A stretch of 64,000 nt of DNA, taken from Ruegeria sp. HKCCD7303 (GTDB lineage Bacteria > Pseudomonadota > Alphaproteobacteria > Rhodobacterales > Rhodobacteraceae). A program made the position numbers and the translations under genes. Shown in pieces: positions 8,473-16,531 of the stretch. The stretch lies in the NCBI RefSeq assembly GCF_013111185.1, contig NZ_WVRE01000012.1, forward strand, positions 30,800 to 94,799. Direction: 5' to 3'. The notes under the pieces were generated by a model. It worked only from the letters and a program-made list of their open reading frames with translations, was not told the origin of the DNA and ran no database searches. Numbering within the stretch: position 1 is the first letter of the stretch; each line of letters begins with the position of its first letter.

Positions 8473-9792
8473 ATGACCGACCCTAAAACCTCGCCTTCCC
8501 CTTTGGCTGTTCCTACAAGCCGTTTGGTCCGTGTTGCCGGTTTGAGCGGCATGACGGCAGGCATTGCGGGGAACGTGGCAGTCCGCGCGCTAAGAGAGAT
8601 CGGTCGCGGTGCGCGACCCGATATGCGTGGTTTGCTGATGACACCCGGCAACGTGACACGCGTTGCGGATCAGCTTGCGCGTATGCGTGGGGCCGCGATG
8701 AAGGTGGGTCAGTTGATTTCGATGGATGCAGGTGAGGTCTTGCCGTCTGAACTGGCTGACATCATGGCGCGACTGCGAGATCAGGCGCATTTCATGCCGC
8801 CGAAACAATTGCGTGACGTCCTGAACCGAGCCTGGGGTCCAGATTGGCGAAAATCCTTCCAAGCCTTCGATGTAAGGCCCATAGCGGCAGCGAGTATCGG
8901 GCAAGTACATCGTGCGACATTGAAAGACGGGCGCGATGTGGCGATCAAAGTGCAGTATCCGGGAATAGCTCGTAGTATCGACAGCGATGTGGCCAATGTC
9001 GCGACTCTGGTTCGCATGTCAGGTTTGCTTCCCAAGAGCTTTGATCTGGATCCGTATATCCAAGAGGCGCGAAGTCAACTGCATGAAGAAACCGATTATG
9101 AACGCGAGGGACAGCACCTGCGCCACTTTGCTGACCTCTTGCAGAATGATGAAGCGTTTGAAATCCCGGAGTTCTATCCAGATTGGAGCACGCCAGAAGT
9201 TCTAACGATGTCCTTTCTGGAAGGTCGCCCTATCGAAGCCGTGGGTGATGCGACCAGCGAGGACCGCAATCGAGTCTCAGAAGCCTTGGTCCAGCTCACG
9301 CTGCGCGAGGTTTTCGAGTTCGGGATCATGCAAAGCGATCCGAATTTTGCCAACTACCGATACAACCCATCCAATGGAAAAATCAGTCTCTTGGATTTTG
9401 GCGCGGCACGCGCACTGCAACCATCTGCAATAGATGGATATGTGGATCTGTTGCGCGCCGGTTTGCTTGAAGACGGTGCGGCGCTTCGTAAGGCTGCCAT
9501 ACAACTGAAGCTTATTGAAGGTGATGGCCCATTTGACGACCGAATCCTTGGAATGATCCGCAGCGTTTTTGACGCAATCCTATCCGCGAATGAATTTGAT
9601 TTTTCTGATCGAACGCTCTCCAACCACCTGAACAAAGAAAGTATGGCCCTGGCCGCGGCCGGGTATATCCCGCCCCAGCTGCCAATGGACATTCTTTACC
9701 TTCAGCGAAAGATTGGGGGTATGTTCTTATTAGCCACGCGATTAAACGCCTCGCTTCCCGTGAAGACGCTTCTTGAAAAGTACGTCATCTGA
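8473..9792 (+). CDS. AarF/COQ8-type atypical kinase (UbiB/ABC1 family)
   Basis: A 439-residue UbiB-family protein. The family-defining motifs are present in order: KVGQLISMD (the KxGQ motif), AAASIGQVHRA (an Ala-rich loop replacing the Gly-rich loop), VAIKVQYPGI with the conserved Lys, IMQSDPNFANY (a catalytic loop of the mitochondrial COQ8 form rather than the bacterial DxHPGN form), and LLDFGAARA (the DFG-like motif). Such proteins are ATPases or kinases supporting ubiquinone synthesis or lipid handling. ATG 8473 is chosen over an adjacent TTG at 8470; GGTGAG lies just upstream. It follows DUF427 closely. The COQ8-like catalytic loop suggests it is an ADCK-type paralogue and not the main ubiB. 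Confidence 0.88.
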   Translation: MTDPKTSPSPLAVPTSRLVRVAGLSGMTAGIAGNVAVRALREIGRGARPDMRGLLMTPGNVTRVADQLARMRGAAMKVGQLISMDAGEVLPSELADIMARLRDQAHFMPPKQLRDVLNRAWGPDWRKSFQAFDVRPIAAASIGQVHRATLKDGRDVAIKVQYPGIARSIDSDVANVATLVRMSGLLPKSFDLDPYIQEARSQLHEETDYEREGQHLRHFADLLQNDEAFEIPEFYPDWSTPEVLTMSFLEGRPIEAVGDATSEDRNRVSEALVQLTLREVFEFGIMQSDPNFANYRYNPSNGKISLLDFGAARALQPSAIDGYVDLLRAGLLEDGAALRKAAIQLKLIEGDGPFDDRILGMIRSVFDAILSANEFDFSDRTLSNHLNKESMALAAAGYIPPQLPMDILYLQRKIGGMFLLATRLNASLPVKTLLEKYVI

Positions 9793-9966
9793 ACGACCAC
9801 AATTTACTCCAAACCAGCAAGCCGAACAATTACAAACCAGTGTCACCGATATGCGCGACCAACCCAAAACAATGCGCAAGTGCGATGCGAATGTTGCCAG
9901 GCTCGGGTTCGAGAACCCCTTTGACGAACCAAACCCGGCTTTAGAAATGACCATCGTGTAAGTTGA

Positions 9967-10413
9967 TCACGTCGACGAACCCGTCCTGTTAACCGGCTCC
10001 GCTCCGACCCGATACGCGATCCTCGAAAACGTCGGCCTTAGGGGCAGGAAAATCCGGTATGCAAGCTCTAGCAGAGGCGTTACCCCCGGAATGCTTGCCA
10101 CACGTGCTAGCCAACGCCATTTGGGTAAAGTGCCCCAGAGTTCCGTGAACCCGCGCGCACCGGATACAAGTTCTCCATCTGGTCGACGCACAGTGAATCG
10201 ATCCATTGCTTCTTGCCGCGTTAGATTTGCATCAATAAGAGCATTGGATTTTGAAACGTCAACGAACCGCACACGTTCAGCGCCCTCGCAAGAAGCATAG
10301 TGCCTGATCTCAACGGAGCAAAGTGGGCAAGATCCGTCGTAGTACACCGTAGTAAGAGATTGACCGGCATCATCAGATGTGAGCGCAACCTCATCATTAT
10401 CCGAATTGTACAT
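9967..10413 (-). CDS. DUF393 (DCC family) thiol-disulfide oxidoreductase-like protein
   Basis: A protein of about 148 residues with the DCC-family signature YYDGSCPLCSVEI, a DxxCxxC thioredoxin-like active site, followed by RVRFVDVSK and GARGFTELW. Family members are predicted thiol-disulfide oxidoreductases of unknown partner. Two start codons are possible: ATG 10413 with AAGG about nine bases upstream, or ATG 10446 further out; I prefer the former because it gives a domain starting near the N-terminus. It is transcribed away from the photolyase operon, with about 570 bases between. DCC genes are frequent neighbours of photolyase genes, so a shared light or oxidative-stress regulon is plausible. 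Confidence 0.83.
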   Translation of the reverse strand: MYNSDNDEVALTSDDAGQSLTTVYYDGSCPLCSVEIRHYASCEGAERVRFVDVSKSNALIDANLTRQEAMDRFTVRRPDGELVSGARGFTELWGTLPKWRWLARVASIPGVTPLLELAYRIFLPLRPTFSRIAYRVGAEPVNRTGSST

Positions 10414-10980
10414 TTTGTTTGGCCTTGTCTCTTGGGTTTCGCCCATACGTTCGCAAGAGCTAGCGCAAAAACCGAAGAAACGAGGGGTCACCAGCTGCAC
10501 TCAGGTGCGTTATGAAGCCGCAACTAAGGATGCTGTCAGCCAAACTTAACGCTTTGGACGCGCAAACAAGATGGTTCTGTTTGAATATTGCTTTCTCTCG
10601 TTTGCAGTGATCTGGGGGTGAATGGTTTGGGGTGCACTGCCAAGAATGCCGACGCTGCTTTGCAGCGTAAAGTTCGTCGGGGTGGTCTCTTTAACGTGTG
10701 CTCAGAAATCAGACGTTCGAACAAAGTAGAGTTTGGCTAACCCGTTTCTTTGCTTGGTGTTTTAGAGCTCGGAGCCGTCACTATTCGATTTCACGTTTGC
10801 CTAGGTCCCGTACTCCTGGCCAAGCTCTCATCAGTGAGTTCGCGGCAACTTCCGACCTTCAAGTGCCTAAGGCCAATTGCGTCTGTGCAAATGCCACGTC
10901 AACAGCGAAATGCGGAGGAGATTGGAACAAAGATCCATTGTTTGCGGCCATGCGTACAATATTTGAAAAACGGAGGTATC
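10414..10980. other. Intergenic region between DUF393 and the photolyase operon
   Basis: About 570 bases without a supported gene. It must hold the divergent promoters of the DUF393 gene and of the photolyase operon. The photolyase frame is open upstream of its GTG start as far as 10750, but that extension has no photolyase homology and lacks a ribosome-binding site, so I treat it as untranslated. No clear operator or terminator was recognised. Confidence 0.5.
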
Positions 10981-12492
10981 GTGCAGGTCGTTTGGTTCAA
11001 ACGGGATTTACGGGTAATTGATCACCCGGCACTGGCGCAAGCGTCCGAGGTCGGAACAGTTCTGCCACTCTATGTGGTTGAGCCTGAGCTTTGGCAGCAA
11101 CCCGACGCGTCAACACGGCATTGGAACTTTGTTGCTGAGACAATCGCGGGACTGCGAAAAGACCTTGGGGAACTTGGCCAGCCTCTTGTTGTGCGCACCG
11201 GGCAAATTGTGTCGGTCCTATCCGAGTTGAAGGATCGTGGTCTAGTCGACGTACTTTGGTCACACGAGGAAACAGGAAATAACTGGACGTATCAGCGGGA
11301 CCGTCAGGTCGCGGCATGGTGCAGGGATCATGGTGTGCAGTGGCACGAAGTGCAGAACCACGGCGTTTTTCGCAGGCTCAAGTCTCGCGACGGCTGGGCG
11401 GAAGGTTGGGACAAGTTTATGGCATTGCCCGTTTCGTCACCAGTTGCGCTAGAGCCTATCGACATAGAACCGGGGTATATTCCCACGGCGCGCGATCTCG
11501 GCTTGCGGGATGATCTGTGCGTTGGTCGTCAGGTCGGGGGACGAGCTGCGGGTTTGGAACGGCTGAACAGTTTTCTGACCCGCCGTGGCAAAAGATACCA
11601 ACGCCAAATGTCCAGCCCCTTGGCGGGGGCCGTCGCGTGTTCGCGGCTGTCGCCCCACTTGGCTTGGGGCGCGCTTTCGATGCGCGAGGTATCGCAAGCG
11701 ACTGAAAGGCAAAGACGCAGATTGCCGCCGCAAGCAAAGGACTGGCGCAAATCGCTTCGCTCGTTCTCGGGCCGATTGCATTGGCATTGCCATTTCATTC
11801 AGAAACTCGAGGATGAGCCTCGAATTGAGTTTGAAAATCTGCATCGGCTCTACGACGGGCTTCGACCAAAAGCGCCAGATGGCGCGCTTTTGGCTGCTTG
11901 GTCCAAAGGCGAAACGGGATATCCGTTTTTGGACGCATGCATGCGGTCGTTGCAAGCAACGGGGTGGCTCAATTTTCGGATGCGCGCAATGGTGATGGCG
12001 ACTGCGAGCTATCATCTTTGGCTGGATTGGAGAGCCCCTGGTCAGCATTTGGCGCGCATGTTTACCGACTATGAGCCGGGCATTCACTGGAACCAGGTGC
12101 AAATGCAATCAGGCACCACCGGCATCAATACCGTGCGCATCTATAATCCAGTTAAGCAGGGATATGATCAGGATCCAGAAGGGGTGTTCATTCGGACATG
12201 GGTGCCGGAACTGGCCGATATTTCGGATCGGCACATCCACGAACCCTGGAAAGCCCCGGACGGGAAACACGTCATCGGAGCGCATTATCCAGAGCGTATT
12301 TTTGACCATCTCGCAGCAGCCAAAGCCGCGCGCGAGCGGGTGTGGGGCGTCCGCCGGAGTGCGGTGTTTCGCTCGGAAGCGCGCGACATCGCGACAAAAC
12401 ACGCGAGCCGAAAGACCAGACGGACTGCGCGCAAAGATGCGCGGTCGTCTCAAGATCAAGAGCAACTCGGCCTGCCTTTGGGGGACAAATGA
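10981..12492 (+). CDS. Cryptochrome/deoxyribodipyrimidine photolyase family protein
   Basis: A 503-residue flavoprotein of the photolyase/cryptochrome superfamily, which uses blue light to split pyrimidine dimers or acts as a photoreceptor. The N-terminal Rossmann domain starts at [18 protein letters not shown]. The C-terminal FAD-binding domain shows [39 protein letters not shown] and the conserved [16 protein letters not shown] with [11 protein letters not shown]. The basic tail after residue 460 is rich in Arg/Lys. GTG 10981 is the chosen start: GGAGG lies four bases upstream and the frame begins directly at the Rossmann strand. The stop overlaps the ATG of the DUF2256 gene (ATGA), so it leads a coupled operon. 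Whether it repairs DNA or senses light cannot be told from sequence. Confidence 0.88.
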   Translation: MQVVWFKRDLRVIDHPALAQASEVGTVLPLYVVEPELWQQPDASTRHWNFVAETIAGLRKDLGELGQPLVVRTGQIVSVLSELKDRGLVDVLWSHEETGNNWTYQRDRQVAAWCRDHGVQWHEVQNHGVFRRLKSRDGWAEGWDKFMALPVSSPVALEPIDIEPGYIPTARDLGLRDDLCVGRQVGGRAAGLERLNSFLTRRGKRYQRQMSSPLAGAVACSRLSPHLAWGALSMREVSQATERQRRRLPPQAKDWRKSLRSFSGRLHWHCHFIQKLEDEPRIEFENLHRLYDGLRPKAPDGALLAAWSKGETGYPFLDACMRSLQATGWLNFRMRAMVMATASYHLWLDWRAPGQHLARMFTDYEPGIHWNQVQMQSGTTGINTVRIYNPVKQGYDQDPEGVFIRTWVPELADISDRHIHEPWKAPDGKHVIGAHYPERIFDHLAAAKAARERVWGVRRSAVFRSEARDIATKHASRKTRRTARKDARSSQDQEQLGLPLGDK

Positions 12493-12629
12493 TGAGGATG
12501 CGGAAGAAAGCCGATTTGCCCCAGAAAATCTGCCCGGTCTGCCAGCGCCCTTTCACCTGGCGCAAGAAATGGGAAAACGTTTGGGATCAAGTGAAATACT
12601 GCTCGAAGAAATGCAGGTCGGCCGCATGA
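12489..12629 (+). CDS. DUF2256 small zinc-ribbon protein
   Basis: A 46-residue protein matching the DUF2256 family: basic N-terminus ([18 protein letters not shown]), then [19 protein letters not shown] and SKKC. Four cysteines in two CxxC/CxxxC-type pairs should bind one zinc ion. Its ATG overlaps the stop of the upstream photolyase gene as ATGA, and its own stop overlaps the ATG of the next gene in the same way, so translation of all three is probably coupled. In-frame ATGs at 12492 and 12498 are alternative starts. DUF2256 proteins are, to my recollection, recurrent neighbours of photolyase-related genes. Function unknown; an accessory or nucleic-acid-binding role is a guess. Confidence 0.88.
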   Translation: MMRMRKKADLPQKICPVCQRPFTWRKKWENVWDQVKYCSKKCRSAA

Positions 12630-13870
12630 CCGAGATTTTTCCCGAACTTGCAGAAGCGAAAGAGACGTTCAGTTTCAAGCCCACACGAACCCATGGCCTT
12701 AAAAGGTTGAAGCAGTTCGTGGGACGCGCCGGTCGCCATTATGCGGGTAAGCGGAACTACGATTTTGGGACCGATCAGCGCAGCAATGTATCGGGTTTGT
12801 CACCTTGGCTGCGCCACCGTTTGATAACGGAACAAGAGCTACTGGCAACTGTACTAGCGTCCCGTAATTCCGACGCGGCGGAGAAGTTCGTACAAGAAGT
12901 GTTCTGGCGCACATACTTCAAGGGCTGGCTGGAACAGCGGCCCAGCGTCTGGGCACAGTATCAGCGGGATCTGTTGAACGCTTGTGAGAGGCTGGCAAAT
13001 GATGCGGGTCTGGACAACCGTTTCAACGATGCAGTGAATGGCAATACCGGCATCGACTGTTTCGATCATTGGGCACGGGAACTGGTGACGACCGGCTACC
13101 TTCATAACCATGCGCGAATGTGGTTTGCATCCATCTGGATTTTTACACTCCGCATACCCTGGCAGCTTGGCGCGGATTTCTTTTTGCGGCATTTGCTGGA
13201 TGGCGATCCCGCGTCGAACACGCTGAGTTGGCGATGGGTTGGCGGATTGCACACGAAAGGCAAAACCTACCTCGCGCGTCCGGACAATATTGCCAAATAC
13301 ACCGACGGACAGTTTCAACCAAAAGGCCTCGCCAAATTCGCGGAACCTCTGACCGAGACAGCAGAACACCCGTTCATTCCGCTTCTGATGCCGCAAAAGC
13401 CCCCAGAGGGCCCTTACCTTATGCTTTTGACCGAGGATGATCTGACAGGTGAATGCGTAATGCCGGCATCGCCTGCTGCCGCGATTGGACTTTTGGCGAC
13501 GCATGGCCGGTCTCCGAACCCGATTGCAGGCGCCGTAACGGATTTTGCCGAAGGCGCGATGAACAGCGCCCTGGAACCTCACGGAAAGCGCCTGCAATCC
13601 GCCGAGGATTGGAGTGGTCGGTTGATCGAGGCAGCACGGAATGCCGGTGTCAAAACCATTGCGACAGCCTATGCGCCTGTCGGTCCCACTCGGTCACGAT
13701 TGGATCGTGCGGAACCCCTATTGAGGGACGCTGGTCTGTCTTTGAACCGGATAATACGACCTTACGACGCTGTGACATGGACTCATGCAAAGGCCGGATT
13801 CTTTGGTCTTCGAAAGAAGATCCCGTCGATTCTGGGCCAATTGAACCTGGCCAGCCAATTAAGGCCATAG
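12626..13870 (+). CDS. Photolyase-like flavoprotein with FAD domain first (possible circular permutation)
   Basis: A 414-residue protein. From the N-terminus it reads as the FAD-binding domain of a photolyase: [62 protein letters not shown] and [18 protein letters not shown], up to about residue 245. The usual N-terminal Rossmann domain is absent from the front. After it, residues about 265-414 look like that domain moved to the back: a strand [10 protein letters not shown], a second strand [11 protein letters not shown], then [20 protein letters not shown] and the closing [16 protein letters not shown], which parallels the end of a photolyase alpha/beta domain. The ATG overlaps the DUF2256 stop (ATGA). 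The FAD-domain call is firm; the permutation is my reading of the pattern and needs a structure model. Confidence 0.82.
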   Translation: MTEIFPELAEAKETFSFKPTRTHGLKRLKQFVGRAGRHYAGKRNYDFGTDQRSNVSGLSPWLRHRLITEQELLATVLASRNSDAAEKFVQEVFWRTYFKGWLEQRPSVWAQYQRDLLNACERLANDAGLDNRFNDAVNGNTGIDCFDHWARELVTTGYLHNHARMWFASIWIFTLRIPWQLGADFFLRHLLDGDPASNTLSWRWVGGLHTKGKTYLARPDNIAKYTDGQFQPKGLAKFAEPLTETAEHPFIPLLMPQKPPEGPYLMLLTEDDLTGECVMPASPAAAIGLLATHGRSPNPIAGAVTDFAEGAMNSALEPHGKRLQSAEDWSGRLIEAARNAGVKTIATAYAPVGPTRSRLDRAEPLLRDAGLSLNRIIRPYDAVTWTHAKAGFFGLRKKIPSILGQLNLASQLRP

Positions 13871-13873
13871 CCC

Positions 13874-15367
13874 GTGTCCACTGCCGCTCTTCTGCTTCCC
13901 AATCAATTGTTTGCGCAACACCCGGGTCTGGTCGCCCGCCCAGACACTGTTGTTCTTTTTGAAGACCCGCTGTTTTTTGGCGATGCGTGTTATCCGGCCA
14001 AGATGCACAAGCAAAAGCTGTGGTTGCACCGTGCCTCTATGGCGCGCTATCGCGATAGCTTGGTCGCCAGAGGATTTGATGCAGCGATTTGGCCCTTTGA
14101 GCGGCAATCGGGAGCATGCCTGCGCCTGTTTCAAAGTCTGCGTGACCGCAGTGTCAGCAGAATAGTCATGGCTGATCCGGTAGACTTCATTGCAGAAAAA
14201 CGCTTACGGGCAGCGGCTGGCAAAACCAATATCACGCTCGATATCCTGCCATCGCCCGGCTTTTTGAACACTCAAGCCGACAATCTGGATTGGTCTGCCA
14301 GTCGCAAACGCTGGTTCATGGCAGAGTTCTACAAAAGTCAACGCCGCCGCTTGAATGTTTTGATGGACGGCGATCAACCAACTGGCGGACAATGGAGCTT
14401 TGACGAGGAAAACCGCAAAAAAGTGCCCAAGGCGCTGTTGGGCAGCCTGCCTTGGATCGATTGGCCCGCCCATGACGCCGTTGATGAAGCCGCAAAAGCA
14501 AGTGTTCTTGCTGAGTTTCCAGATGCACTGGGCAGCTTGGATAGGTTGTATTATCCGACATCGCACAAAGCTGCGTCCGATTGGCTGGCACAGTTTCTGG
14601 AACGGCGGTTCAATCACTTTGGCGACTATGAAGATGCCATTGTTGAGGGCGAAAACTGGCTGTGGCATGCCGTTCTCACACCTGCTTTGAACATTGGGTT
14701 GCTGACACCAAGACAAGTTTTGGATGCTGCCTTGGCGCATGCGGATCGCAAGGGCATTCCCCTGAATTCGGTAGAAGGTTTTATCCGCCAGATCATTGGC
14801 TGGCGTGAGTTTATGCGCGCGACCTATGAAAGCCTGGGTGTGCCGATGCGTACGACAAATCATTGGGGTCATCACCGCGCCATACCCCGCGCATTCTACG
14901 ACGGAACCACTGGCATTGATCCGCTAGACGACACAATCAAAAGGGTGCTTGAGACAGGGTATTGCCACCATATTGAACGTCTCATGGTTCTGGGCGGTTT
15001 CATGTTTCTGTGCGAGATTGATCCGGACGATGTCTATCGCTGGTTTATGGAAATGTTCGTCGACAGCTATGATTGGGTTATGGTTCCCAATGCCTACGCG
15101 ATGAGCCAGCATGCCGATGGCGGGTTGATCACCACCAAACCGTACTTTTCGGGTTCAAACTATGTTCGCAAAATGAGCCATTGGGGCAAGGGGCCCTGGG
15201 CCGATATATGGGACGGTCTATATTGGCGCTTTATCCTGAAACACAGCGATATACTGGCTGGCAATCCCCGCTGGGCGATGATGTGCCGTACGGCTGAGCG
15301 CATGTCGCCAGAGGTCAAAACCAAGCATGTATCGACGGCTGAAGCCTTTCTGGGACGGATGGAATGA
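13874..15367 (+). CDS. Deoxyribodipyrimidine photolyase-related protein (DPRP/PhrB-type)
   Basis: A 497-residue member of the DPRP class of photolyases (PF04244 type), which includes the bacterial (6-4) photolyase PhrB and CryB. Features are the N-terminal LLLPNQLF, ARPDTVVLFEDP, KLWLHRASMARYRD, IIGWREFMRATYES, GYCHHIERLMVLGG, WVMVPNAYAMSQHADGG and TTKPYFSGSNYVRKMS. PhrB and CryB use four cysteines for a 4Fe-4S cluster, several in a loop just after the RMSDYC position. Here that place reads MSHWGKGPWADIWDGLYW and lacks cysteines, so a cluster is unlikely. Start is GTG 13874, three bases after the previous stop. It closes the four-gene photolyase operon. Confidence 0.88.
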   Translation: MSTAALLLPNQLFAQHPGLVARPDTVVLFEDPLFFGDACYPAKMHKQKLWLHRASMARYRDSLVARGFDAAIWPFERQSGACLRLFQSLRDRSVSRIVMADPVDFIAEKRLRAAAGKTNITLDILPSPGFLNTQADNLDWSASRKRWFMAEFYKSQRRRLNVLMDGDQPTGGQWSFDEENRKKVPKALLGSLPWIDWPAHDAVDEAAKASVLAEFPDALGSLDRLYYPTSHKAASDWLAQFLERRFNHFGDYEDAIVEGENWLWHAVLTPALNIGLLTPRQVLDAALAHADRKGIPLNSVEGFIRQIIGWREFMRATYESLGVPMRTTNHWGHHRAIPRAFYDGTTGIDPLDDTIKRVLETGYCHHIERLMVLGGFMFLCEIDPDDVYRWFMEMFVDSYDWVMVPNAYAMSQHADGGLITTKPYFSGSNYVRKMSHWGKGPWADIWDGLYWRFILKHSDILAGNPRWAMMCRTAERMSPEVKTKHVSTAEAFLGRME

Positions 15368-15388
15368 GCATGAACTCTATAGTGGCGC

Positions 15389-15934
15389 ATGACGGATATT
15401 GAGGTCGCATCCAGTGATCAGCTTTGAGACTGGCTAAGCACGCATTTTGCCCAGCGTGAGAGCGTCCGACTGATCACGTGGAAGGCCGCACATCCACAGA
15501 AATATGTCAGTCGGGACGAGGTACTGGATGCGCTTATTGCGCATGGTTGGATTGATGGAAGACGATTTACAGTCGACAAAGACCGGACGGCGCAACTTAT
15601 CAGCCCGCGAAAACAACAAGCGTGGTCTAAAAGTTACAAGGACAGAGCAGAGCGCCTCAGGCAAAACGGCTTAATGCACCCCGCAGGAGAGGCTTCTATA
15701 CAAGCCAGTAAAGCGTTCGGGCTTTGGAATTTTTTTGACGACGTCGATGCCCTGATCGTTCCAGATGATTTATCAGTTGAATTGGACCTAGATAAATGGG
15801 AGCAATTGCCCCCGTCTTACCGACGCAACGTCCTGCGGTGGATTAAGGTCGCAAAGAACCCAACAACGCGCCAAAGGCGGATCAATAAGACGGTCGCAAC
15901 CACGCACGCTGGTGAAAGAATGCAGCAAATGTAG
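15389..15934 (+). pseudogene. YdeI/OmpD-associated family gene broken by an in-frame TGA
   Basis: Reading from ATG 15389 gives MTDIEVASSDQL, then TGA at 15425-15427, and then without any frame change about 168 codons of a YdeI-like protein. Its landmarks are DEVLDALIAHGWIDGRR, SPRKQQAWSKSYKDR, LMHPAGEASIQASKA and a C-terminal KVAKNPTTRQRRI. Family members usually have Arg or another residue at the stop position; a single C-to-T change (CGA to TGA) would explain it. The first in-frame ATG after the stop is at 15674 and would omit the conserved GWIDG core. The gene is most simply a recent pseudogene or a sequencing error. YdeI-family proteins have no settled biochemical role. It lies 21 bases after the photolyase operon. 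Confidence 0.82.
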
Positions 15935-16531
15935 CGCCGTCAGGTCTGTTCTGGGTTCCCAATCGGAGCTTGAGCTTTCGTATCGAAACGGAGCAATGCA
16001 GCCAAAATTATGGTTTAGATCAGCCGCCTCGGAAGTCGCCGTTTGCTTACGCAATGTACTTTCGTATTTGCAGAACCACAGTCCAAGTTCGAAGCCTACT
16101 CACCTGGAGGCTTGGCGGAGATGTCAATCATAGAAGTGGACGTTGGTCGCGATGATGCGTTCGTCGGCTTGCGTCATGTTTTCTGAGTCTTGGCAGCGTT
16201 TGTTCTAGCACCCGTTTTCGTGGCGGCTTTCACAAAGCCTACCCGATTTAGCAAGAAAATTGATTGAAAATGAATGATGACGACACGGCAAATTTATGTG
16301 TTTACAATCGAGCAATAGTGAAAGTTCATTTCGCATTGCGACGTCTAAGAGAGGCTTATGAGTTTGTCATCAGCGTCTCTTTTGGTTGGCGAAATCCAGG
16401 TTTCACCAGATACCACGTCCGAAAAAACGAGCTGCGTGAGCCGGCCTGATGGATTTTGGCCTTATCTGCTGCGCGGAGCTGGTCCTTCGTATTCACTGCT
16501 AGTCAGGTAATTTCAGGTTGGAGGGTACGAC
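15935..16531. other. Gene-poor stretch of about 600 bp
   Basis: Several short frames exist (the longest about 60-90 codons), none with a recognisable domain or a good ribosome-binding site. A 61-codon frame at 16264-16449 is possible but unsupported. The right end holds the leader of the SLC13 permease gene, with GGAGGG about seven bases before its ATG. Confidence 0.5.

Noticed and set aside
9773..9961. A 62-codon frame after the AarF/COQ8-like gene
   Set aside because: TTG start inside the previous gene, no ribosome-binding site and no similarity.
10750..10980. Upstream extension of the first photolyase gene
   Set aside because: No photolyase similarity before the GTG at 10981, which has GGAGG in front.
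12071..12625. Upstream extension of the FAD-domain photolyase gene
   Set aside because: It lies in a different frame inside the first photolyase gene and DUF2256; the ATG at 12626 overlapping the DUF2256 stop fits better.
15425..15427. TGA as selenocysteine codon in the YdeI-like gene
   Set aside because: No selenocysteine is known in this family and no SECIS-like hairpin was noticed directly downstream; a mutation is simpler.
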